From: Methanocalculus sp.
GTDB taxonomy: Archaea > Halobacteriota > Methanomicrobia > Methanomicrobiales > Methanocorpusculaceae
DNA length: 11,614 bases
NCBI RefSeq assembly: GCF_029762515.1
Contig: NZ_JARVGN010000018.1
Span: forward strand, 1-11,614
Reading direction: 5' to 3'
Position 1 is the first letter of the stretch; every line of letters begins with the position of its first letter. This document shows, in pieces, positions 1 to 5,748 of this stretch. The translations under genes and the position numbers were made by a program. Under the pieces are notes generated by a model. The model was not told where the DNA came from. It ran no database searches and was given only the letters and a program-made list of their open reading frames with translations.

Positions 1-336
1 AGCGATGTAGAGATCATCTTCCTCTTCGGCATCCACATATTCGATCTTCCCCTGGGAGACCATATCCTCAAAAGAATATTGCCCGGCCCGGATCTTGTCG
101 ATATCATCGTCTGAAATGATCGGGAGTCCCTGATCAAGGATGATGAGTGGCCTTCTGGCACGGCCGCGGTCGGTATTGATAACAATCTCGTTGCTGTATT
201 CCTTGAATGAGACATTGATCTCTGAGGAGAGCTCGCCACGGCGCCTGAGCTGACGGACCCTGGCTGCAAGCGCCTGTCCGTCATCTACAACACCAATGAG
301 TGCTCCATCAACAAAAATTCGTGTTTTGACTGACAT
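1..336 (-). CDS. rpoB1: RNA polymerase subunit B' (partial, N-terminal 112 residues)
   Basis: This is the N-terminal part of archaeal RNA polymerase subunit B', which carries the C-terminal half of the second-largest catalytic subunit (Rpb2-like). The visible protein starts MSVKTRIFVDGALIGVV and runs in frame to the window edge (112 codons, no stop). It contains VRQLRRRGELSSEINVSF and RRPLIILDQGLPIIS, typical of Rpb2 just beyond the split point. Its ATG shares one base with the TAA of rpoB2 (TAATG), and a strong ribosome site GGTGGTGA lies six bases upstream, so translation is probably coupled to rpoB2. The active-site Mg-binding and clamp parts lie outside the window. In related genomes rpoA1 and rpoA2 usually follow; that is expected here but not seen. 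Confidence 0.95.
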   Translation of the reverse strand, partial: MSVKTRIFVDGALIGVVDDGQALAARVRQLRRRGELSSEINVSFKEYSNEIVINTDRGRARRPLIILDQGLPIISDDDIDKIRAGQYSFEDMVSQGKIEYVDAEEEDDLYIA

Positions 337-1901
337 TAGTGTTCACCACCAATCGGCTCGACACCAATGCTGAAGAGCACATTCTTTATCTCCTCTTCAT
401 CAAGGACACCCTTGCTCACTTCGACAAGCTGGGCAAAGTTCTTTACAAGACCACAATTCGGACCCTCAGGAGTCTCTGACGGGCAGATTCTGCCCCATTG
501 TGTCGGGTGCAGATCACGGGCCTCGAAATGCGGCTGTGAGCGGGAGAGCGGGGAGATGACACGGCGCAGGTGGGAGATGACCGACATGTGGTCAACCCGA
601 TCCAGAAGCTGTGATACACCGGTTCTTCCGCCTACCCAGTTCCCTGTTGCAAGTGGGTGGAGAAGCCGCTCGGTTAATACATCTGCCCTGACGGCAGTCT
701 GTATTGAAAGATCGCGGTGCCGCATGCTGGCACGTTCAAGCTGGTACTTGACATCACGGGTCAGCCGGTTGAGGGAGATCCGGAAGAGATCCTCCATCAG
801 GTCACCAGCGAGCTTCAGCCTCTTGTTTGAGTAGTGATCCTTGTCGTCTGTCTTCCGCTTCTTCAATGCGAGGTGGAAACAGGCTTCAGCCATTCGTCCG
901 AGGAAATGGGCTTTTGCCAGCCTGACACTGATCATCATCTCTTCATACCCGGGATCATCCTCTTTCACCGAGGGGCTGACGAGGTAATTCAGGTGGGGGA
1001 GAAGATAGTTGTCAAGGACAAATTCAGCACGCTTCTTCTGGTACTCCCTCGTCTGGTTCGGTGCAAGCTTTTTGCCGACATACATGACTCCTTCCTCGAC
1101 TGATCCGCATTCTGCGGCTTCAAGGTTCTGCATCATGTAGGTGAGGATATCCTCGTCAAGAGAGACCGCGGTCACAATATCGGAGTCGGTCTCAAGACCG
1201 AGTGAACGCATCAGGTCTGCAAATTTCAGGTGCCCGGCAACCGAGGGGAATGAGACATCAAGGAGATTCTTCTTATTCTTCTCAACGACAACGAGTGCCC
1301 GGTAGCCACGGTACTGCGAAAAGACCTTTGAGACATGGATCTGTTCGTTGTACCGCTCGGTATACTCGGTCATGATCTTGTTGGATGCAAGATCTTCAAG
1401 TGACATCAGCACGCGTTCTGTGCCGTTTACAATGAAATATCCGCCGGAATCCAGGCGATCCTCACCACATTCGACCCGCTCGTCATCGGAGAGGCCGTAC
1501 AGGTTGCAGACTTTTGATCCGATCATTACCGGAAGCTGACCGATTGTTGTCTCGATTGGATCGTACCGTTCCTCACCCTGGCAGAGCGTCATCTCCAGGA
1601 TCATGGGTGCAGCATAGTTGAGGTTCCGAAGCCGTGCCTCGGTCGGGTAGAGTTCGCTCTGGGATCCGTCCGCCTCCCGGACTATGGGTTTTTCAACCCG
1701 GATCTTACCAAGCTCGACCCAGACAGCCTCGTTGTTCTTGCCCCTGTGTTCAATATCCGTCTCTATGACGCGTTGTTCATCAACGACGGTCTGTAGATTA
1801 TAGTCTAAGAAGTTGTTGTAGGATTCGAACTGGTGGCGTGCAACATGATCTTTGGAAAAATATGCCTGCGATAATACGCTTCTATCAATCAGATGTATCA
1901 T
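336..1901 (-). CDS. rpoB2: RNA polymerase subunit B''
   Basis: B'' is the N-terminal half of the archaeal second-largest RNA polymerase subunit (Rpb2 protrusion, lobe and fork regions). It is split from B' as in most methanogens, and 521 residues is the usual size. Visible signatures are GGYFIVNGTERV (153-164), the segment with HYSNKRLKLAGDL (356-368), LDRVDHMSVISHLRRV (433-448) and the near-universal fork segment with ARDLHPTQWGRICPSETPEG (461-480) followed by PNCGLVKN. It lies six bases after rpoH and overlaps rpoB1 by one base, so the three are surely one transcript. One oddity is the start: the annotated ATG directly abuts a GGAG ribosome site with no spacer. The in-frame CTG three codons on (Leu4, giving xIDRSVLSQAYFS) would be spaced nine bases from it. 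The N-terminus is therefore uncertain by three residues; the identity is not in doubt. Confidence 0.97.
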   Translation of the reverse strand: MIHLIDRSVLSQAYFSKDHVARHQFESYNNFLDYNLQTVVDEQRVIETDIEHRGKNNEAVWVELGKIRVEKPIVREADGSQSELYPTEARLRNLNYAAPMILEMTLCQGEERYDPIETTIGQLPVMIGSKVCNLYGLSDDERVECGEDRLDSGGYFIVNGTERVLMSLEDLASNKIMTEYTERYNEQIHVSKVFSQYRGYRALVVVEKNKKNLLDVSFPSVAGHLKFADLMRSLGLETDSDIVTAVSLDEDILTYMMQNLEAAECGSVEEGVMYVGKKLAPNQTREYQKKRAEFVLDNYLLPHLNYLVSPSVKEDDPGYEEMMISVRLAKAHFLGRMAEACFHLALKKRKTDDKDHYSNKRLKLAGDLMEDLFRISLNRLTRDVKYQLERASMRHRDLSIQTAVRADVLTERLLHPLATGNWVGGRTGVSQLLDRVDHMSVISHLRRVISPLSRSQPHFEARDLHPTQWGRICPSETPEGPNCGLVKNFAQLVEVSKGVLDEEEIKNVLFSIGVEPIGGEH

Positions 1902-1907
1902 CTCCGA

Positions 1908-2159
1908 TTATTTCTTGGGTCTTCTCACAACAAGGCGAAATGCTTCAGCCTCACCCGCTGTATGGCTTTTTCGGGTGATGCGTATAACATTCCCGGGTAC
2001 TGCATCAATAGATTTAACAATTGGGTCGTCGTGATATATCTTTAGTAATTGCTCCATTATCAGATTATAATCCGTCAGGAGAGTGTTTACTTCTTCAACA
2101 TCCATGATCTGATGCTTTGGCACCATATCATGCATCAGAACATTTAACCTGGTGCCCAT
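1908..2159 (-). CDS. rpoH: RNA polymerase subunit H (Rpb5 C-terminal type)
   Basis: RpoH is the small archaeal subunit matching the C-terminal assembly domain of eukaryotic Rpb5; it sits at the lower jaw of the polymerase. The 83-residue protein has the family pattern LNVLMHDMVPKH (5-16), then DPIVKSIDAVPGNVIRI (45-61) and RKSHTAGEAEAFRLVV (63-78), covering nearly the whole fold. Two starts stand in tandem, TTG at 2162 and ATG at 2159. A GGGG ribosome site lies six or nine bases upstream respectively. I chose ATG because the family normally starts close to there. It is the first gene of the rpoH-rpoB2-rpoB1 operon and probably has its own promoter between it and tRNA-Lys. A small departure from the usual sequence is LLKI (38-41), where relatives normally have LPKI. 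Confidence 0.95.
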   Translation of the reverse strand: MGTRLNVLMHDMVPKHQIMDVEEVNTLLTDYNLIMEQLLKIYHDDPIVKSIDAVPGNVIRITRKSHTAGEAEAFRLVVRRPKK

Positions 2160-2214
2160 CAATAATTGCCCCTTTTAATAGTGTTGAATAGGATAATGTT
2201 CAGAGATCTCATCG

Positions 2215-2222
2215 ATTAAAAA
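2215..2222 (-). promoter_or_regulatory. possible TATA box of the rpoH operon
   Basis: On the minus strand this reads TTTTTAAT. It lies about 60 bases before the rpoH start, which would put transcription initiation near 2193 and give a leader of about 34 bases that includes the GGGG ribosome site. The same T-run forms the tail of the hairpin behind tRNA-Lys, so the two functions may be stacked. This is inferred from spacing and A+T content only. Confidence 0.4.
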
Positions 2223-2240
2223 CCACAGCTTGAACCGTGG
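2218..2240 (-). terminator. hairpin plus T-run after tRNA-Lys
   Basis: On the minus strand CCACGG and CTGTGG form a six-pair stem (one G-U pair) around a six-base loop TTCAAG, and TTTTT follows directly. It lies four bases beyond the mature 3' end of tRNA-Lys. It could end the tRNA transcript or mark tRNA 3' processing. In archaea T-runs alone often terminate, so the hairpin may not be essential. Confidence 0.5.
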
Positions 2241-2243
2241 TAA

Positions 2244-2317
2244 CGGGCCCGGAGGGATTTGAACCCCCGACCACCTGGTTAAAAGCCAGGCGCTCTACCT
2301 AACTGAGCTACGGACCC
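2244..2317 (-). tRNA. tRNA-Lys, anticodon TTT
   Basis: The 74-base gene folds into a full cloverleaf. The acceptor stem is GGGTCCG with CGGGCCC, the D arm starts TAGCTCAGTTAGGTAGAGC, the anticodon arm is CTGGC-TTTTAAC-CAG with anticodon TTT, and the T arm is GGGGG-TTCAAAT-CCCTC (one G-T pair). The discriminator is G and no CCA is encoded, as is common in archaea. No intron interrupts the anticodon loop. It lies just upstream of the rpoH operon on the same strand. Confidence 0.97.
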
Positions 2318-2338
2318 ACCGGTCAAACAAACCTAGCA

Positions 2339-2346
2339 TTATTAAA
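2339..2346 (-). promoter_or_regulatory. probable TATA box of tRNA-Lys
   Basis: The minus strand reads TTTAATAA here, centred about 25 bases before the mature 5' end of tRNA-Lys (2317). That is the expected distance for an archaeal TATA box. The surrounding 2318-2508 interval is A+T-rich and holds no gene. Confidence 0.45.
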
Positions 2347-2517
2347 ATGCCATATTAACTTAAAAACCTTGTTATTCACCCACATTTTCAACCCCATTTC
2401 CGATCATCATGAAGCGATCCGGACCCGGAAATGCCCAATCACTAACGATCCAACCGACACCCTTTAATTCAAAACCGCTTCATATGAAAGTAGAATCGAA
2501 GGTACACGGTGAAAAGT

Positions 2518-2961
2518 ATGGGAGATTACGATCATCTGACTCCGATAATGAAATCAGTAATGAATATGATTTCGCGGTGTACACTTTTTATTTATGCATT
2601 AATTGCCGCCCTTTTGATCATTATTGCCCTTCTGACCTTTCTGGATGCAGTCTACCTGATATTTGCGATCTTCTCGCATGGAGATGTGATCACCGGCATT
2701 CTTGACGTATTGCATGTCCTCCTTCTGACGATCATCGTTGTCGAGGTGCTTGAGACCGTTACCGGGTATTTCAGGACAAAACGCATTCTTGTCCGCCCTA
2801 TCCTGATTGCAGGAATGACCGCGATGATCAGAAAAGTGCTCATTATCAGTGTGGATGATGCACAGGTTGCAGAAATGATCTGGATCATCGGTATCATCGC
2901 CGTCCTGACAGCAGCAATCTATGTTGTGGGAAGAAGCGAGGATAATACGATTTTACACTGA
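2518..2961 (+). CDS. PsiE-like four-helix membrane protein
   Basis: This 147-residue, very hydrophobic protein resembles the PsiE (phosphate-starvation-inducible E) family, whose molecular function is unknown. Four membrane helices can be read at about 21-45, 60-80, 93-112 and 118-137. A conserved-looking loop between helices 2 and 3 has EVLETVTGYFRTKRI (76-90) ahead of LVRPILIAGM, the most family-like stretch. The start at ATG 2518 is favoured because GGTGA lies five bases upstream; an in-frame GTG at 2509 would add three residues. The gene stands alone, converging on the response regulator 29 bases away, with no phosphate gene nearby. Family assignment is from the overall pattern and is fairly secure; a role in phosphate starvation is not shown. 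Confidence 0.8.
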   Translation: MGDYDHLTPIMKSVMNMISRCTLFIYALIAALLIIIALLTFLDAVYLIFAIFSHGDVITGILDVLHVLLLTIIVVEVLETVTGYFRTKRILVRPILIAGMTAMIRKVLIISVDDAQVAEMIWIIGIIAVLTAAIYVVGRSEDNTILH

Positions 2962-2990
2962 AGAAGAGAGAGATTCGGGCAAAACAGAGT

Positions 2991-3614
2991 TCAGATCCCA
3001 ATCTGAGCCCGGATCTCCTCGAGACGGGACTGCTGGATCGAAAGGCCTTTCTTCATGCTGTTAATGGCATTTTCTATCTTTTCGACGCTTCCTGTCCTGC
3101 GATCCTTGAGAGAATAGGTATTTTCAAGAATACGGATGAGACGTGTATTCACATCAACACTTTTTACGAGGCGCGCATATTCCGATACAAGAACCTGGTT
3201 GACACCCCGCTCACCGGCGAGCCTGATCGCCGCTGCGATTGACCGGCGCCTCTCGAGCACATGTTCTATTGATTCGTAGAGTTCCGTATGCGTGATCGGC
3301 TTGATGATGTAATCTTCGATATACATCCCATACTCTTCTGCCTCATCGGGAGTGAGCTGTTTTGCTGTCAGCATCATGACAGGTATATCACGGGTAGCCG
3401 GGTTCAGCTTGATATTTTCAAGAGTCTCCCAGCCATCCATCGGCTCCATCATGATATCAAGGAGGATGAGATCCGGAGTGAGATCCAGAAGAATATCAAG
3501 TCCTTCTGCCCCGCTGCCAGCGGAATATGTCGTATATCCACCACGCTTCAGCATGGTTACAAATACCTCTACAATGCCGGGGTTATCATCGATCACAAGG
3601 ATTTTTGCTGTCAT
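2991..3614 (-). CDS. response regulator, receiver domain with helical tail
   Basis: This is a two-component receiver protein of 207 residues. Residues 4-120 form a CheY-like receiver with the acidic pair D9-D10, phospho-acceptor D53 (in LILLDIMMEPMDGW), switch threonine T83 (MLTAK) and lysine K105 (IIKPIT). The remainder (about 121-207) is charged and mostly helical, with no recognisable DNA-binding, kinase or enzymatic domain. The output is therefore probably a protein partner. Its ATG shares one base with the TGA of the upstream Roadblock gene (TGATG), and GGAGGAG lies seven bases before it, so the two are co-translated. No histidine kinase is present in the window, so the kinase that phosphorylates it is encoded elsewhere. 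Confidence 0.92.
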   Translation of the reverse strand: MTAKILVIDDNPGIVEVFVTMLKRGGYTTYSAGSGAEGLDILLDLTPDLILLDIMMEPMDGWETLENIKLNPATRDIPVMMLTAKQLTPDEAEEYGMYIEDYIIKPITHTELYESIEHVLERRRSIAAAIRLAGERGVNQVLVSEYARLVKSVDVNTRLIRILENTYSLKDRRTGSVEKIENAINSMKKGLSIQQSRLEEIRAQIGI

Positions 3615-3988
3615 CAGAGAGCTCCTCCGATACGCTCTCCAATCTCCTGAAGATGGGCGCAGACCCCCTCCAGATTTGCATCGTTATTGGCAGTGACAGC
3701 AATTAACAGCCGTTCGCCAGCAGGAACAAGGATTATTGCTTTTTTGTGGCTGTTCACCACAATCCAGAGAGGGGATTCGATATTGACGACAGATGCGGCA
3801 GCCTCGGATGAGGCGATCATGGTGGCACACATCGCCCCAAAAGACTGGGCAGAGAGGGAGTCTTCAAATGATTTGCCAATGAGGATTCCATCGGTTGAAA
3901 CAAGGGCGCAATCGTTTACGCCTGAAACAGCCTTAATTTCGTCTACGAACTGACGAATCATCTGCTTAAGAGGGCCTGCTGACGACAT
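3614..3988 (-). CDS. Roadblock/LC7 domain protein
   Basis: This 124-residue protein is a single Roadblock/LC7 (MglB-like) domain. It runs from IRQFVDEIKAVSGVNDCALV through STDGILIGKSF to IVVNSHKKAIILVPAGERLL and LIAVTANNDANLEGV. Such domains dimerise and in bacteria and eukaryotes act as regulators or scaffolds of small Ras-like GTPases; archaeal members are abundant and largely uncharacterised. The gene is the first of a pair with the response regulator and overlaps it by one base. The start is uncertain: TTG at 3994 has GGAG five bases upstream, while ATG at 3988 has it eleven bases upstream. I list ATG; the alternative adds Met-Gln. No small GTPase gene lies beside it in the window. Confidence 0.88.
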   Translation of the reverse strand: MSSAGPLKQMIRQFVDEIKAVSGVNDCALVSTDGILIGKSFEDSLSAQSFGAMCATMIASSEAAASVVNIESPLWIVVNSHKKAIILVPAGERLLIAVTANNDANLEGVCAHLQEIGERIGGAL

Positions 3989-4113
3989 CTGCAACTGATC
4001 TCCGGTATTTTTTTACTCTATTGAGGGAGGTGTATCCAGCGTTAATCGGTATGAACTATCGATCATTGCTCTTTCCCCGCGATACAAAGGATTAGAAGAC
4101 TAATTAGCCCCAT

Positions 4114-4122
4114 ACATAAATA
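4114..4122 (+). promoter_or_regulatory. possible TATA-like element in the 4003-4268 intergenic
   Basis: An A+T-rich ATAAATAC-type element lies here, just after the palindrome CTAATTAG (4100-4107). On the plus strand it could drive a transcript starting near 4145, over the small ORF at 4194. The complementary strand (GGTATTTATG) could instead serve the divergent Roadblock gene, though with a long leader. Evidence is base composition and spacing only. Confidence 0.25.
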
Positions 4123-4193
4123 CCTTTTTGCTTTCCACCAGAGATCCGCCCCTGTGTTCATGAGATCGTTTTGAGAGATAGGGAGGATTTCGG

Positions 4194-4259
4194 ATGCAGG
4201 CAATTGTGCTTTCAATCCCGGTTAAAAAAGGAAACTACATATGCAATACAACCGAATAG
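4194..4259 (+). CDS. possible 21-residue small ORF
   Basis: An ATG seven bases after a strong GGGAGG ribosome site opens a 21-codon frame (starts MQAIVLSIPVKKG, ends NTTE, TAG stop). It lies between the divergent Roadblock gene and tRNA-Pro. I recognise no family. Against it being a gene, its last third overlaps the likely promoter of tRNA-Pro (around 4236-4243), and so short a frame can arise by chance. It is reported because the ribosome site is as good as that of any gene in the window. Confidence 0.25.
   Translation: MQAIVLSIPVKKGNYICNTTE
4236..4243 (+). promoter_or_regulatory. probable TATA box of tRNA-Pro
   Basis: The sequence AAAAAAGGAAACTACATATG places a purine-rich BRE-like stretch before ACATATGC, centred about 29 bases upstream of the mature 5' end of tRNA-Pro (4269). 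The spacing fits an archaeal promoter; the match itself is modest. Confidence 0.4.
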
Positions 4260-4268
4260 TATGAGCAC

Positions 4269-4342
4269 GGGGCCATAGGGTAGCCTGGCCATCCTAGGAG
4301 ACTGGGGGTCTTCTGACCTGCGTTCAAATCGCAGTGGCCCCA
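4269..4342 (+). tRNA. tRNA-Pro, anticodon GGG
   Basis: The acceptor stem GGGGCCA pairs perfectly with TGGCCCC. The T arm is CTGCG-TTCAAAT-CGCAG. The anticodon stem GGAGA/TCTTC (one G-T pair) closes the seven-base loop CTGGGGG, so the anticodon is GGG at 4304-4306. The D arm has GGGT/ATCC. Two linker bases separate the D stem from the anticodon stem as I drew it. The discriminator is A and no CCA is encoded. A pyrimidine-rich CTCTTTCTT just downstream may end the transcript. Confidence 0.95.
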
Positions 4343-4392
4343 TTCAACTCTTTCTTAAAAAGTATCAGATTATCAGGTAACAGGTCGATGAA

Positions 4393-5247
4393 ATGAGAAT
4401 CACCGAAACATGCCGGGATTGTCTCCTCTCCCGCGTCCGCTTTGAAGCAGAACTCTGCACAGAGGATACGGCAATCGTTGAAGAAGCAGTCAGGGCTTCC
4501 CGCACCCTGCTTGACTCACTGTTTGAAGATGATGTTCCGGCACCCGTGATTGCAAGTGCGGTTCACCGTTGCTGTTATAGAACTGTAGGGGCCGTTGATC
4601 CGTACCGGACACTGAAGTACCAGGATACCCGGACAGCACGGGATGTTGTAGCAAAGGTCCGCCACCTGATAACAGATTTTCCATCTGCCATTCGGGCGGC
4701 AGTCATCGGAAACGCAATGGATTACGGAGTGATGGGCCATACGATTGCAGAGGACTTTATCAGCTTTTTCAAGGCAGAATTTGAGAAGGGACTCTTTATC
4801 GACGATTCCGATGAAATTGCAAAAGCTGCCCGGAGAGTCGTATACTTTATGGATAATACCGGTGAGAGTTTCTTTGACCGGATTCTCATTGAGGAGCTGA
4901 AACATCTGGGGGCATATGTCACGGTTGCCGTGAAACACGCGCCAATATTAAACGATGTCACCCTTGATGAGGCACGGGATGCCGGGATAGATGAGGTCGC
5001 AGACCACCTGACCACAACAGGCGGCGGTGCAGAAATCGGCGTCAATCTCAAACTGATCCCAGACGATCTGAAAGATGCGATCCAGAGTTCAACCCTGATC
5101 ATCTCAAAAGGGCTTGCCAACTATGAGTCTCTCTCAGATTATTCCAATCTGCCGCCGGTTGCGTACCTGCTGGTTGCAAAGTGTGATCCGATCGCAGAAA
5201 AGCTCGGAGTCCCAAAAGGGGCAAAGATTGCCCATATCATCAGATAA
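4393..5247 (+). CDS. DUF89/ARMT1-like metal-dependent phosphatase
   Basis: This 284-residue protein belongs to the DUF89 (ARMT1-like) family, metal-dependent phosphatases thought to act as metabolite damage-control enzymes on harmful phosphorylated compounds. It resembles the archaeal AF1104-type branch. Visible features are an N-terminal CxxC (C7, C10 in TCRDCLLSR), AAVIGNAMDYGVMG (102-115), the key metal and phosphate region FMDNTGESFFDRI (152-164, with D154 and N155), KHAPILNDVT (181-190, with N187 and D188), TTTGGGAEIG (207-216), ISKGLANYESL (237-247, with K239 and N243) and C264 in LLVAKCDPIA. All core family residues appear intact. The substrate is unknown. The start has AGGT about seven bases upstream. 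It lies 50 bases after tRNA-Pro and may have its own A+T-rich promoter at about 4353-4362. The CxxC plus C264 could bind metal or be redox-active; that is inference. Confidence 0.88.
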   Translation: MRITETCRDCLLSRVRFEAELCTEDTAIVEEAVRASRTLLDSLFEDDVPAPVIASAVHRCCYRTVGAVDPYRTLKYQDTRTARDVVAKVRHLITDFPSAIRAAVIGNAMDYGVMGHTIAEDFISFFKAEFEKGLFIDDSDEIAKAARRVVYFMDNTGESFFDRILIEELKHLGAYVTVAVKHAPILNDVTLDEARDAGIDEVADHLTTTGGGAEIGVNLKLIPDDLKDAIQSSTLIISKGLANYESLSDYSNLPPVAYLLVAKCDPIAEKLGVPKGAKIAHIIR

Positions 5248-5265
5248 TTTTCCTTTCAGGAAGCA

Positions 5266-5271
5266 TTTATA
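5266..5271 (+). promoter_or_regulatory. TATA box for a leaderless nfeD-slipin transcript
   Basis: TTTATA is centred about 26 bases before the nfeD ATG at 5295, exactly where transcription would begin at or next to the start codon. The bases between (CCCCCAAACCACCATCTATCTGT) contain no ribosome-binding sequence. Both facts support a leaderless message. It sits about 20 bases after the end of the DUF89 gene, so the nfeD unit is probably transcribed independently. Confidence 0.65.
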
Positions 5272-5294
5272 CCCCCAAACCACCATCTATCTGT

Positions 5295-5744
5295 ATGGTG
5301 CTTGAGACGAACCTGTATTTCGCATTGATTATTATCGGTGCATTACTGCTTCTCTTCGAAGCAATGAATCCGGGGTTCTTTGCCGCTGTACCCGGCACAA
5401 CGATGATCGTCCTTGGAGTCATGTTCCTGATGGGCATCGATGTCTTCAGCAGCACGTGGGGGATTCTGATCGGAGTTGCGTCGGCACTCATTGCCGCAAG
5501 CCTGACTATCTTGTTATACCGGCGCCTCTCACCCGAACAACTGCCAACGACGATGAGTCGTGACTCTCTTGTTGGAAAGGAAGGGAAGGTCGTGCGTGAA
5601 GTACAACCGGACGAACTCTCAGGGAAGGTCTCGGTCTCCGGTGTCGAGTTGAGTGCACGCTCAACAGGAAGAATACTCTCCCCCGGTACAACCATCAGGG
5701 TTGTCAGTTCCGAGGGAGTGCATGTCATTGTAGAGGAGGTATGA
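5295..5744 (+). CDS. nfeD: NfeD-like membrane protein (short form)
   Basis: This 149-residue protein is a short NfeD: three membrane helices (about 8-22, 30-48 and 53-75) followed by a soluble OB-fold domain (about 88-149; LVGKEGKVVREV, GKVSVSG, LSPGTTIRVVSSEG, VHVIVEEV). Unlike the long form it lacks the N-terminal ClpP-like serine protease domain. NfeD proteins are encoded next to SPFH proteins across bacteria and archaea and are thought to work with them in membrane organisation or quality control. The pairing holds here: the slipin gene starts five bases after this stop, with its ribosome site inside the end of this gene. The start ATG has no ribosome site and a well-placed TATA box, consistent with leaderless translation; an adjacent GTG at 5298 is a less likely start. 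Confidence 0.9.
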   Translation: MVLETNLYFALIIIGALLLLFEAMNPGFFAAVPGTTMIVLGVMFLMGIDVFSSTWGILIGVASALIAASLTILLYRRLSPEQLPTTMSRDSLVGKEGKVVREVQPDELSGKVSVSGVELSARSTGRILSPGTTIRVVSSEGVHVIVEEV

Positions 5745-5748
5745 AAGT

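Noticed and set aside
2409..2705. 98-codon plus-strand frame overlapping the PsiE-like gene
   Set aside because: It overlaps a convincing membrane-protein gene in another frame and has no ribosome site.
4100..4107. Palindrome CTAATTAG as an operator
   Set aside because: An eight-base A+T-rich palindrome is expected by chance, and there is no second copy or matched spacing.
4516..4938. Antisense open frame inside the DUF89 gene
   Set aside because: No ribosome site, no recognisable domain, and the sense gene has all conserved motifs.
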